This document shows positions 19,034 through 29,136 of a DNA stretch of 64,000 bases, in pieces (positions within the stretch are counted from its first letter, which is position 1; every line of letters begins with the position of its first letter). The notes beneath the pieces are model-generated. The model searched no databases. It saw nothing but the letters and a program-made list of their open reading frames with translations, and had not been told where the DNA came from. This DNA comes from Globisporangium splendens (Eukaryota > Oomycota > Peronosporomycetes > Pythiales > Pythiaceae), in assembly GCA_006386115.1 (NCBI GenBank), contig VFIW01000124.1, positions 58,262 through 122,261 of the forward strand. The letters are read 5' to 3'. The position numbers and the translations under genes are program-made.

Positions 19034-19047
19034 TCATTCGACAATTT
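19034..19047 (+). promoter_or_regulatory. Oomycete initiator of elicitin 2
   Basis: TCATTCGACAATTT, preceded by GC, matches the same initiator consensus as at elicitin 1, 45 bp before the ATG at 19092. Confidence 0.75.
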
Positions 19048-19091
19048 ACTCTCGACCTCCAACTCCGGACAGCCAACTACTCAATCGCACA

Positions 19092-19634
19092 ATGAAGTTC
19101 CAAGCTCTTTTCGCTGTCGCCGCCGCTGCCTTCGCCGGCTCCGTCTCCGCTGCGTCGACTGAAACCTGCACCAGCGCGCAGCAAACCGCCGCCTACACGA
19201 CCCTCGCTGGCCTCCTGAGCGGAACTGACCTCACGACGTGCTCGACCGCATCGGGTTACAACATGCTGTACGCTACGGCGTTGCCAACCGATGCCGAGAA
19301 GGTGAAGATGTGCGCGGCGTCGTCGTGTCACTCGCTCATCGCCACTGTGATCTCGTTGAACCCACCAGACTGTGTGCTGAGCATCCCAACCAGTGGCGCT
19401 AACATGAACGTGTACGGTCTTGCCACCACGTTCGAGTCGGACTGCACGGCGTTGACCACCCCAGCCGCTACGACTGCCACCCCAGCCTCCACGACTGCCA
19501 CCCCAGCCGCTACGACTGCCGCTCCAACTGCCACTGGATCGACCTCCTCGGGTTCGTCGTCCACTCCAGCGCCAACGACCGCTACTCCAACCGTCTCGTC
19601 GGGCTCGTCGGACTCCACCAAGGCTGCATGCTAA
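19092..19634 (+). CDS. Secreted elicitin with Thr/Ser/Pro-rich tail (elicitin 2)
   Basis: A 180-residue paralogue of the protein at 16539. Signal peptide 1-20. The six elicitin cysteines are at 26, 50, 74, 79, 94 and 118, the same canonical spacing, and the central segments (LLSGTDLTTCST, VKMCAASSCHSLIAT) are nearly identical in the two. It lacks the extra Cys63 of the paralogue. The C-terminal tail is built from imperfect repeats of TPAATTA type and again ends in a terminal Cys. The tandem arrangement, shared initiator and matching leader suggest a local duplication with later divergence of the tail. Same expected role: extracellular sterol carrier and immune elicitor. Confidence 0.95.
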   Translation: MKFQALFAVAAAAFAGSVSAASTETCTSAQQTAAYTTLAGLLSGTDLTTCSTASGYNMLYATALPTDAEKVKMCAASSCHSLIATVISLNPPDCVLSIPTSGANMNVYGLATTFESDCTALTTPAATTATPASTTATPAATTAAPTATGSTSSGSSSTPAPTTATPTVSSGSSDSTKAAC

Positions 19635-20569
19635 GCAGGTACCCTGTGTCGACCGCATTTCGATGTAAGAAAAGATCGCAAAGTCATTTTCGACTCTCAA
19701 CAGCTCTTTAGTCTGGTTCGTTCGCATTTCGGTCTGAAATGATCCAGGTCATTTTGAAGTCGCGATTGTGTCTCGAGAATGATTCTCTTTAGTGCGTCGG
19801 ATTGCGCGCCTTCCATCATCGTTTGTGTAATTCATTCAATAACAGCTGAAAATGCTTTGCTCGATTGCCGTGTTGAATACTTCCATACGCTTTGTGCTGC
19901 ATTTTAACGAGGCACTATTATAGTCAGGGGACAGCACTCAAAGGAGCATTGTGGCCGCATTCGATCGAGGCACCCACACAGACAGACTTGGTGTTTCGAC
20001 GAGTCAGGCGTTAGACCTGGCCGCGTGTTGTTCACCACGCCTCTCAACGAACGGTCAGATAAATCCCACGACTTACTCTGTCGTCGTCTGTGTAGATTGA
20101 GAGGAAACAGCGCGAGTTCACGCGAAGAAGACTGCTGCGTGTTTGCTGTCGAGTGGCCAGCAGTCCCCACAGTCCTCTTTCTTATACATTGTTCCACATG
20201 TCTGTATAGTATCCAAAAGTACCCTTACTTGTTTTTCTTCTTGACTTGTTCACTTGCATACAGCAAGCCAGCTGTCAAAGAATATGTGGGACGGCTCACT
20301 CACCGCTCTACAGCAAATAGCGTGGATCCGCTCCACATTGTGGTTCCTGTTACACCTTTTTCAGCCAATCAGCGAGGCGCACACCCTTTCGAAGCGCGCG
20401 ACCAGTCTTCTGCGCGCCAACCAACCAAAAGCAGGCAGGAGCTCTCCGCCATTGGACGCAGCCTCAGTTACGAACAACTCTGCCTGCCGTGTTCTCTGCG
20501 TGTGCGTGCGTGAGGGTTGAGCCGCGCATCCGTTATCAATAACTGCAACAGCGTCCGCAGCGCAACGAC
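19635..20569. other. Intergenic, upstream of UTP4
   Basis: No gene recognised. The part nearest 20569 is GC-richer and is the likely promoter and leader of the WD-repeat gene. Confidence 0.5.
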
Positions 20570-22762
20570 ATGGTGAACGTCGCTGCCTCCTCCAGCGCGT
20601 CGGCCGCGACGCTCGTCAACGGCAAGAAGCGCAAGAACCAGGACCAAGATGCACAGCTCGCGTCCTCGTCGACGGTGGCGGCCGCGCTCAAAGTGCACCG
20701 CTGCCGCTTCCTGGACTGGATGCCGCATGCGATCCACAGCATGTGCTTCGACCCTCGCGGCACCCAATTAGCGGTCGCGCGTTCGAATGGCGACATCGAG
20801 ATCTGGCAGGTCGACCGCAAGTGGCACCTGCGCTTCGTGATCAATGGCTCGGAGCACGCCAAGATCTCGGCGATGCAGTGGTCGCAGTCGAACCGTCTGT
20901 TTGTCGCGTCGCTCGATGGCACGCTCTGGGAAGTGGACTTCCAGCTCCTGAAGAAGAAACACATCACGGACTCGAACGGCGGACCGATCTGGTGCATGGA
21001 GATCAACAACACGAGCGAGATGCTCGCCGTGGGCTGTGAGGATGGCCGCATTCGCCTCTTCTCGTTCCAGAATGACGACTTGTACTTCCAGAAGGGGTTC
21101 ATCACGACAGGTCGGCGTGTGGTGTCGCTCGCGTGGCATACGGCGTCCAATAAAATGTTTTCCGGCAGCGAAGACGGTCTCATCCACTGCTGGAACGCGG
21201 CGTCGGGCCGCAACGAATCGCGTATCACGCTCGAGAGTCTCGCGAAGCAGAAGTGCGTCGTGTGGTCGCTGCTCGTGCTCGACAACCTGACGATCGTGAG
21301 CGGTGATTCGCATGGCAACCTCAGTTTCTGGAACGGTCACACGGGCACGCTGCTGCAAAAGTTTTCCCACTTGACGGCCGACATCTTGGCGCTCACCGTG
21401 GATCACACCAACTCGTTCCTGTTCGCTTCCGGTGTGGACAACCAAGTCGTGGAATTCCGTCGCGTCGCTGGGCACGAAAACAACTGGGCGTACTCGTACA
21501 GCCACCGCGCTCACAGCCACGATGTGCGCGCCTTGGCGCTCTCGTCGGGCTCCCACCCGGTGCTCGTCTCGGGCGGCATTGACACGCAGCTTGTCTGGTA
21601 CCATGCTGACAGCTTCAACGTGCACCGTCCATCCAAGATCGCGTCCATGCCACACCGCAAGACCGTGTCGCTCGCGAGTGAAAAGCGCATCTTGTTGGTC
21701 CAAAAGTCCACGTCGCTGGATTTGTGGCGCTTGTCTTCTGCGGCTGCTTCGGTCGCCAACAATGACGCTGTGAACAACCACAAGTTGCTCCTGGAGTTGC
21801 AGATCAGCGATTCGTTTAACATTTCATGCTCGGCGTTGGCGCCAAACGGCAACTTTGTGGCGTGTTCGACGGCGAAGGAGCTCAAGTTGTTCTCGTTGGA
21901 CTCGGCGAACGGCTTCCGACCGCGCAAACTTCCGTTGCCTGCTGCGGCTCGTGAATCGGCGCGTGTGCTCGCGTTTTCGCCAGACTCAACGCGACTCGTG
22001 ATCGGCTCGGACTCGCACCAGGTCACCGTGCTCGACTTGGCCAAGTTGGAGATCCTGAAGACCTTCAATGTCGCACCGCGAACAGCGAGCAGCGGTGACG
22101 ACGCTGCCGCAGTCTCGCCAGCGTCCATTCTGTCGCTCAGCATCTCGTTGGACGGCCAGTGGCTTGGCACGGGCGATGCGTCGAACAACATCTCGATCTA
22201 CAACCTCGACTCGATGCAGTTTTACACGCACTTGCCGCGTCCGAGCGAGATGCACACCAACATGGGCTTCAACCCGTCGGGCTCGACGCTCGTCGTGACC
22301 TTGGTCTCGAACAGCTTTGTGTGCTACGATGTCGAGAAGAAGGGCTTGTCCGAGTGGTATCGTCAGAACCACGAGCGGTTCCCCAAGGCGCTCGTCGACG
22401 GCCGCAACGTCAAGGGCATGGCGTTCGACCCTGCGCACCCGGATTTCTTGTACTTATATTCCCAGTCGAGTTTGTATCAAATCAACATGGGCAAGCAGGA
22501 CGCAGCCAAGAGCCCGTCGCCGGTGAAGAAGTCGCGCCGTCGCGCCATGAGCATGGGCACCGAGTCCGATGGCAACTTGAAGAACACGGAAGATGAGCTC
22601 GTGGAGCTCGAAAACGGTTTCTGTCGAGTCGTCAACCGCTACCGTCCGCTCTCGTTTGTGGATTTCCTGGATGAGAACGAGCTGCTGATCGTCGAGACTC
22701 CATGGCTGAAGGTGCTGAGTAGATTACCTGGCGCACTCCACCGTCACAAGTACGGGAAATAA
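20570..22762 (+). CDS. UTP4: UTP4/cirhin WD40 protein of the SSU processome
   Basis: A 730-residue single-exon protein. The start HRCRFLDWMPHAIHSMCF and AVARSNGDIEIWQVDRKW are characteristic of the UTP4 (cirhin) N-terminus. WD-type blades run through the protein (for example LAVGCEDGRIRLFSF, FSGSEDGLIHCWNAASG, IVSGDSHGNLSFWNGHTG, VSGGIDTQLVWYH), giving the two tandem propellers expected. A basic patch (KKSRRRAMSMG) lies near 640. In yeast and humans UTP4 is part of the UTPA/t-UTP complex that binds the pre-18S 5' ETS in the nucleolus. The length fits the family. The ATG at 20570 follows GAACGAC-like context and is the first in frame. Confidence 0.9.
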   Translation: MVNVAASSSASAATLVNGKKRKNQDQDAQLASSSTVAAALKVHRCRFLDWMPHAIHSMCFDPRGTQLAVARSNGDIEIWQVDRKWHLRFVINGSEHAKISAMQWSQSNRLFVASLDGTLWEVDFQLLKKKHITDSNGGPIWCMEINNTSEMLAVGCEDGRIRLFSFQNDDLYFQKGFITTGRRVVSLAWHTASNKMFSGSEDGLIHCWNAASGRNESRITLESLAKQKCVVWSLLVLDNLTIVSGDSHGNLSFWNGHTGTLLQKFSHLTADILALTVDHTNSFLFASGVDNQVVEFRRVAGHENNWAYSYSHRAHSHDVRALALSSGSHPVLVSGGIDTQLVWYHADSFNVHRPSKIASMPHRKTVSLASEKRILLVQKSTSLDLWRLSSAAASVANNDAVNNHKLLLELQISDSFNISCSALAPNGNFVACSTAKELKLFSLDSANGFRPRKLPLPAAARESARVLAFSPDSTRLVIGSDSHQVTVLDLAKLEILKTFNVAPRTASSGDDAAAVSPASILSLSISLDGQWLGTGDASNNISIYNLDSMQFYTHLPRPSEMHTNMGFNPSGSTLVVTLVSNSFVCYDVEKKGLSEWYRQNHERFPKALVDGRNVKGMAFDPAHPDFLYLYSQSSLYQINMGKQDAAKSPSPVKKSRRRAMSMGTESDGNLKNTEDELVELENGFCRVVNRYRPLSFVDFLDENELLIVETPWLKVLSRLPGALHRHKYGK

Positions 22763-22901
22763 ATAGATTGGATTGTTTTATTGGTTGCGAACTTTCACAC
22801 CCGCTGTCTTCTAAACGCCTTCGCTTTTCGCTTTGCTTCTTCGTATCGCGGTCGACATCCTTCTTGCACTACGCAGTGTTCACGAATCCTGGACGAAATT
22901 G

Positions 22902-25883
22902 TCAGTCCGAGTCGTCGTTTGGGTTGCTTCTTCCAACGACTTGGACTTTGCGATCGCGGAGATCCTGCCACTGCTTGTCGCCGTACTCAAATTGGCAGCA
23001 ATGAAGCTTGCGCTTCCCGTCAAAGCCAACGATCGTGCACGGGTACCAGCAATCATATCTACACGACACATAAAGCGATTAACTATGCGTTCCAGGAAGG
23101 CTCACCTCCGCCATATTTCCGCCAACGCACCTGAACTTGTACACAGACAACTTGAGGCCGATATCACGCACGGAATTCGAGATGGCGTCCGGGTTGAGCT
23201 TTGTAGACTCGGGCGACTGGGCATTGTTGTTGCCCTTGTCCGAATTGTCGCCAGCACTGCCAGTTGACGATGACGGTACGGATGTCTTTTTATCGTTGCT
23301 GACCGACTTTTTAACTCGGAGATTGTACGGCGACATGGCGTGGAACTTTTTGAGCGCCTTGACACTTTTGTGACCTTGCCGAAGAATTGGAATCGTTTGC
23401 GAGTCAACTTGGTTACTTTGAGGATCTTCGCGTTCAGCAGTGGCTGGAGCGCCATGTGGACCATTTGTTGGTTTTGAAGCTGCTGGGTTGACTGATTTGG
23501 TTACATTCTCAACGAGTACACGGCGTCCTAGTCCACTTAAGGAAGATCCGTCTTGTTGCAAGCTTCGCCGTTTCATAAACGACTTTGGTCTTGACTGTGA
23601 TGACGTCTCTGGCTTCAGCCCAAGATCTTGAAGGTATGGGCTCGGCCTTCCCCCGGCTGATGTTGATATTCGACGAGGTGTGATGTCAGCACTAGTGCGT
23701 GGTGGGATAGTCGCCACCAGCGGACCTTCTTTCTTCTGCTCCAGCGGTTCCTGATGCACTGATCTGTCTGTAGGTTCATTGTCAACATTTCGACCACTTC
23801 TGTTGCCTTGCACCTCGACTGTCGCACGTGCCTGTTGTTGTTTCGCCATTTCGATCTCTCTTTCGATGCAAATGTCCAGCGCTTCGTCGCTGTGGTCGTC
23901 GATGTTACGTCCGCACATCGGGCATGTCTCTTCACCGACGCCATTGAGGGTAGCTGGCTCCAGCGACTGCCTTGGGGTACTTTGAGGAAGCTGTTCTAGC
24001 TTCTGTTCTAGCTGTCGGCGCTCCGTTTGAATTTCTCGCAGGATCCTCTCGTGCTCTTTCTCGACACCTTCCAGTCGCTGCTTTGTGTCTTCGTCGTCCT
24101 GAAATGCTGCAAGCACTGTGGGCTTTGGAACTGCGGCATCGCCATTTACGCCCACCAAGTCCAGTTGAAGCTGGTTGAGCCGCAGCGAGGACGCTGAGAG
24201 CGAGTCGTGCTTGGATACACGCTTGGATGGCGTTTTGTTTGTGACAGATCTTTCTGGAAGTAGTGGTGAATTGGATCTCCCATTTGTATCCCGTTGATGA
24301 GTATCACCTGCTACGAAACCGCGAGAGTCGCCACACGGAGCCGTGGGCAACTTTTCACTTCCGCCAGCTTGCTGACTTTGGCTTAGAGCAGCAAGTTTCT
24401 TCCGGAGTTTCTTGTTTTCGTTCATGAGAGTCGCATTGGCTTTTGTCAACTTTGCGACTTGCTCTTCCAACTCGATTACTTGCTGTGACGAACTGCTTTG
24501 CTTGAGTAAAATCTTTAATCGAGTGATCTCTCGCTGGGCTCTGGCGAGAAGAATGGCATCATCGACCAGTTCATTCGCCTTAACATTCACCATGATGCAC
24601 TTGGCGCGATCTGCAAACATGAGCGTGGAAATGGTCTCGTCAAGCGCTGTTTCGGACGGAGAAATCGTCGCGATCACCACGGTTCTTGTGTTGCCGCCAA
24701 GACTATCTTGCAGCAGGCGCGTCAACTTCGAATCCTGGTAGGGAATGTGCGTTCGCTTCGGATTTGTGAGCGCGGAAATGACATTCCCCAAGGCAGACAG
24801 GCTTTGGTTAATACTCGTGAGCTCTTTGCATCGATCATTGCCCATGACAACATCCGTGTCCCACTTCTCTGAGCCAGCCAAGTCGACCAAGTTGAGCTTT
24901 GCTCGCCGAATGATCGTTGTAGCTCCTTCGACACCTCTCGACTCAACTTCAGCTGAAAGCTGCAACAGCGCACGACTATGGCTGCTCTTCTCGTTGTACT
25001 CGGTTGCTCGGATGGTGCGACTCTGATTCCCCATTTTCAATAACTTTAGCGTTTCGTCGAGATTTGTCACGCGGAACTCGGAGAGTCCGCTCACATAGAT
25101 TTGCTTCTCATTGCCCTTGATCATCTCGCGCACGGCAAGCGGGTCCTTCATCCGCTGCTTATTTTCCTGTAGCAGATCATAAACCTCGTTGTTGTAGATT
25201 TCCATATAGGAGCGATAGACGATTGCAGCAGCTCCATGGCAACTGATGGACCTCAACTCTTCAAACAAGCACTCAATCGATCGGGGGATCATGCCCCAGT
25301 TGTACCGACTCGTTGCGATTGACGATGTTGTACCTGAAGACAGCGAATCAATACACTTCTCAATGCCTTTGCCCCTGTATGAATAATAAACATTGTGATC
25401 AGCGTGTTGCTGCCGCAAAATCAAGATGCTCATGGTAGTAATCTGAAAAACTCACAGCATCGTGTGCGTTTTTCCCGTCCCGGTCTGTCCATAGGCAAAA
25501 ATCGTCCAGTTGAATCCTTGTGCGACTTGCTGCACTGAGTCTTGCAGGTAGTCAAACACATGCTGCTGAGTCGCACTTGGGTCAAAGACTCGGTCGTACG
25601 TGCATCGAAGCTCGCGGTCAATTTCCGTCTCGTTCTTTTTTGCAGACGTACACTTGCGCTTTTTCATCGTCCACTTCGACAACCTGGAGAGCGAGTATGT
25701 TGTAATGACTTGTTAGTGGGAAAGTACTCCTTGTGCACACTTCAACCTGCGCTTAGCCAGCCAGATAAGGATTCCATACATGAGGAGACGACGCAGTCAA
25801 CTCCTGTGCTCCTCGCGCTCATTTCGTGGACGGACTCGAACGATGACACGGACTTTTTCAGCCTCACTTGGGCAGTCATCCAT
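22902..25883 (-). CDS. Kinesin-like motor protein (four exons, two frame breaks)
   Basis: Exons on the minus strand: 25883-25780, 25683-25456, 25374-23131 and 23058-22902. Exon 1 gives EKVRVIVRVRPRNE, exon 2 VFDPSATQQHVFDYL and the P-loop YGQTGTGKTHTM, exon 3 the rest of the motor (NEKSSHSRALLQL, LVDLAGSEKW, HIPYQDSKLTRLLQDSLGG), then coiled coil and a CPMCGRNIDDH motif. A 72 bp intron (23130-23059, GTGCGT..TAG) leads in phase to a last exon reading CWYPCTIVGFDGKRK and QWQDLRDRKVQVV. Exon 1 needs a one-base shift near 25810, and exon 2 a one-base shift at the T6 run 25636-25641. These may be sequencing errors or real lesions. Microtubule motor function inferred; subfamily not assigned. Confidence 0.8.
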
Positions 25884-26308
25884 AGTATCAGCTCTTCTCA
25901 GTGACGTCTTGCAGCTTCACCACACCACGCCATACACACGCATTTCACGGTGGCCATATGAACGCAGTGCAGCGCTATCTTGAGTGTTTCCAGCGGCTAA
26001 ATATATGGTGCTTTCACTTCAACAGCTACTGGCGTTGCTAAAATGCAGCTTCACGAACTATTTCTGGGGCTTTCAGAACAGCGCAGGCTTCCATTGCGCA
26101 CATGTCGGATGCAATTGTGGCAGTGCAAGAAGTTCCATGTCGCGGATCGAGTACATTATTGGAAGTATCGATCGGTTGCTTCGGCATCTTATCGTGCTTC
26201 ATGTCCTGGTCAATTTGCAATCTGCACGGCATCTCCGCTGAGAGTGCGCCGTTGCGAGCAAAAGCATCGTTGTTCGCACATTAGCACGTTCGAGAGATCC
26301 ACAGACAC
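25884..26308. other. Divergent intergenic region
   Basis: Between the kinesin start and the first broken two-exon gene. No gene seen; likely the promoter of both. Confidence 0.5.
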
Positions 26309-27273
26309 ATGGACGACGTGCAGAAGTTCCACGATGTCTTGCTACAGCGCAGAACTCAAATGCGGAACCACAAAAGCACGCTGCAATGGATGAGAAAACA
26401 CTGGAAGCTGCAGCACCGCGCGGATTCGAAGGTGATGAGTTTGAACGAGTACGAGGATCTGTATTCGATATTGCTGTACGAGATGACAATTTGCTAGGAA
26501 GAAGAGCTGAACGACGCGATTTTGGCCAAGATGTGGCAGCGCGATGCGTCATCGTTTCCAGATCTGAATTTTGACCGCTTTTGCTGCTCGATATTTTTCT
26601 TCGTGGAGATGGTACGTACTTGGCTGGTGAAGGCTTTGCTGTTTTGGCTTGCTTGCTTGGACTCACAATACGCTCGGTTTTCGCTGTGCTGTGTGTGTGT
26701 GTGTATCAGTGGGTGAACGAGGCGACCCAAGAGGCTTACGATCACATCTTCCAACACCTTTTCCTCATCTTGTCTGGGGAGGACCCGAATGACGACACTG
26801 GCGAGGACTCCGATTCATTGAGCACCGCATTCAAACCGACGCTCGAGAGCTTCAACAATGCCCTCGACAACGAGAAGATCATGGAAGAGCTCAACGTGAA
26901 CATCGGGAAGTCCATTTTCTTCAACGCCGAGCAGTATTTCCATCATTTTGGATCGCCGAATATGACGCAGATCCAGCTTGTGTCCGCGAGCCTCCTTCGG
27001 CACCAAGCAAGCAACCGGAACTCTGGAGCGTCAGCATGCACCCGTCATGCCCGAGCCGATCACGGTCCAGTGTACCAATATTCGCACCAATATGACGCAC
27101 TTCGACTCCGCTTAAACCGCGCAGCTCCTCGGATACGACCCGTGTCATCACCACCAACATCTCGAACGCACGCAGTAAGCACTTTCTATCGTGATGAACC
27201 TTCACAAAGCGAAACGTTGGATTGCGTGCGTGCTCAGAACGAGTTCTTGCTCGTTGGAAAAAAGCCCCACTGA
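26309..27273 (+). pseudogene. Unrecognised two-exon gene, copy 1, interrupted by a stop
   Basis: Exon 1 starts at the ATG 26309 (MDDVQKFHDVLLQRRTQ) and runs to 26611; intron 26612-26709 (GTACGT..CAG); exon 2 begins WVNEATQEAYDHIFQH and continues with LESFNNALDNEKIMEELNV. A TAG at 26495-26497 interrupts exon 1 where copy 2 has TGG (ICWEEEL), and the frame beyond it is otherwise open to the intron (NDAILAKMWQRDASSF). Relative to copy 2, one base is missing near 26391. The protein is acidic and helical in exon 2. I do not recognise the family. Copy 2 lies 1.2 kb downstream in the same orientation. Confidence 0.6.
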
Positions 27274-27791
27274 AGTCACCCACAAGAGGAGCCAACAGCT
27301 GATGCAGCTACATGTGTGTTGATCAGGAAAATCCTACGAACGGATCAGGCTCGTGCTTCGCCGCAGCTTGTTGCTTGCTTTTACTACATGGTGTCAACCA
27401 AAAGGATACGAAATCGGCTCCGAGCATTGACAGGATAGGAAAGCTTGGAATAGCTCACCGTTCTTGTATTCCGCGGACATCGTGGTCGCACCAATACTTC
27501 CAGACTGGAACCCACTCTGAAGGCAAGCTCTCATCGAATGAGTTGTACAGAATGACAAGGAATTCCGCGTCTGCTTGCCATAGTTTTGTTTCCATCGGAT
27601 AAGCAATTTTAGCTGCAAACCATCCATCCAATTGTGGACTTCTTCACGAAATGTCCTTTTGCTCAACGTCATGATCCGTATCAGGGCAGACCTTACAGCT
27701 CGTCACATCTATCGCAAACTAAACCACGACCGACGGGGAAAACGCGGCATCATTTACGAACCTTGACTGTTGTCGCGAGCTCATTGCGACC
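27274..27791. other. Spacer between the tandem broken genes
   Basis: No gene recognised. The last part upstream of 27792 is the presumed promoter of copy 2. Confidence 0.4.
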
Positions 27792-28440
27792 ATGGATCAG
27801 ATCCGGAGATTCCACGAGCATTTGCTGCAAGAGCGAACTCATATTCGGAACCACAAGCAAATTCTGCTGTGGGATGAAGCGATACTGGAAGCTCGCACCT
27901 CGTGCAGACCCGAGTCGAATCGCCATGACGGAGCACAACGAGCTGTACTCAATTCTCCTCTGTGAGATGACCATATGCTGGGAAGAAGAATTGAGCGACA
28001 CGATACTCCGGAAATGCGCCGAAGAGATACGTCTCAGTTCTCAGACTTGAGCTTCGATCGTTTCTGCTGCTCGTTGCTTTCCTCTGCCGAAATGGTGAGT
28101 GGTGCTGCTACAAATTGATCATGAGATCGTATGAGTTCACTTACCTGATAAACTCGTATGTGCTGCCGACGAACAGTGGGTGGAAGCGGCAACACTGGAA
28201 GAGTACGAGCGTATTTTTCGGCACATCCATCTTCTCCTCTCTGGCAAAGCACCTGTGATTAGCATGACGAATCCGACGGCTCTGACGGACTTTAATTCCG
28301 CTCTCGACAGCGTTCTTGGTCTCGAAGAATCCAATCTGAATATTGACAAATCGATCAACTGTGATGCCAGAAATATTTCCTTCAGTTTGGTACTGAAAAT
28401 ATATCGCAGTTCTTCGGTCAGCCCGAGTTTCTCCCAGTAA
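27792..28440 (+). pseudogene. Unrecognised two-exon gene, copy 2, frameshifted
   Basis: A paralogue of 26309-27273. It starts MDQIRRFHEHLLQERTHIRN (ATG 27792). The conserved core LYSILLCEMTICWEEEL is in a different frame, so a one-base break lies near 27890-27910. An intron at 28095-28176 (GTGAGT..CAG) sits at the same place as in copy 1, directly after a Met codon and before the Trp-Val of exon 2. Exon 2 (WVEAATLEEYERIFRHIHLL) ends at 28440, earlier than in copy 1. Shared intron position proves duplication of a spliced gene. Function unknown. Confidence 0.6.
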
Positions 28441-29136
28441 GGCGAAAAACAATCGCAACTGGAGCACCATCTCTCCCAAATGGCCCATGCTTCACAAAAA
28501 GATACCACGACAATGAGCACGGTGACAGGTTGTACAAGTTCTCACCCGATCAAGAGAAGCGCAAAGTGTTTGAGGACCTTCGACGCGCAGTATCCAGTGG
28601 AGGAATAGTTCGCCATGATTCTGCACGCACACATACGTGGCACACGCATCGCCAGAGGGATGCTCATATTGTGACGAAGGCCGAGTTCAAATGTTGTTTG
28701 TCTCCTCAAAGTAATCGCTTCGTTGCTTGCGGCGACACAATCTTCAAATCGTTCCTTCAGCAGCCCGAAGTCCGCAACCGTAGCAGGAAATGTCGCTTGC
28801 ATGTTGACAATAACTAAGCTGAGGCTTGCCTTGTCATTTTTCGGCCGGAGCTTCTGTTAATGTCATCAGCCTCTCGACATTAAAACTGTTTCCATCGTCG
28901 CGTTTGATTGCACCTTGCGGATCGAAATCATCGCTATTTTGCGTCGCCTCACTTTCATTTCGCTGAAGAGCGCAAATGAAGTCTTGTGTTGGTTGGAGGT
29001 CTCCGCATGCAAGAAGTTCTTTGGCAGCGGTTGTGGAGTAATTTACTATCGCATTCCTGGTGATGAAAGGAGCGCCACACGAGGCATCAGCAATGCGGTC
29101 ACTAGCTGCATTTTTCTTCGTCCATGTTCCTGCAAC
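28441..29136. other. Unassigned region between broken genes and membrane protein
   Basis: Overlapping open frames exist on both strands (28530-28817 plus and 28542-28802 minus) and neither is recognised. The beginning may be the decayed 3' end of copy 2, since it keeps faint similarity to the tail of copy 1. Confidence 0.4.

Noticed and set aside
20768..21781. A 337-residue minus-strand frame opposite UTP4
   Set aside because: It lies wholly within the UTP4 coding sequence, is His/Arg/Val-rich in the way typical of antisense frames in GC-rich third-position genes, and has no domain.
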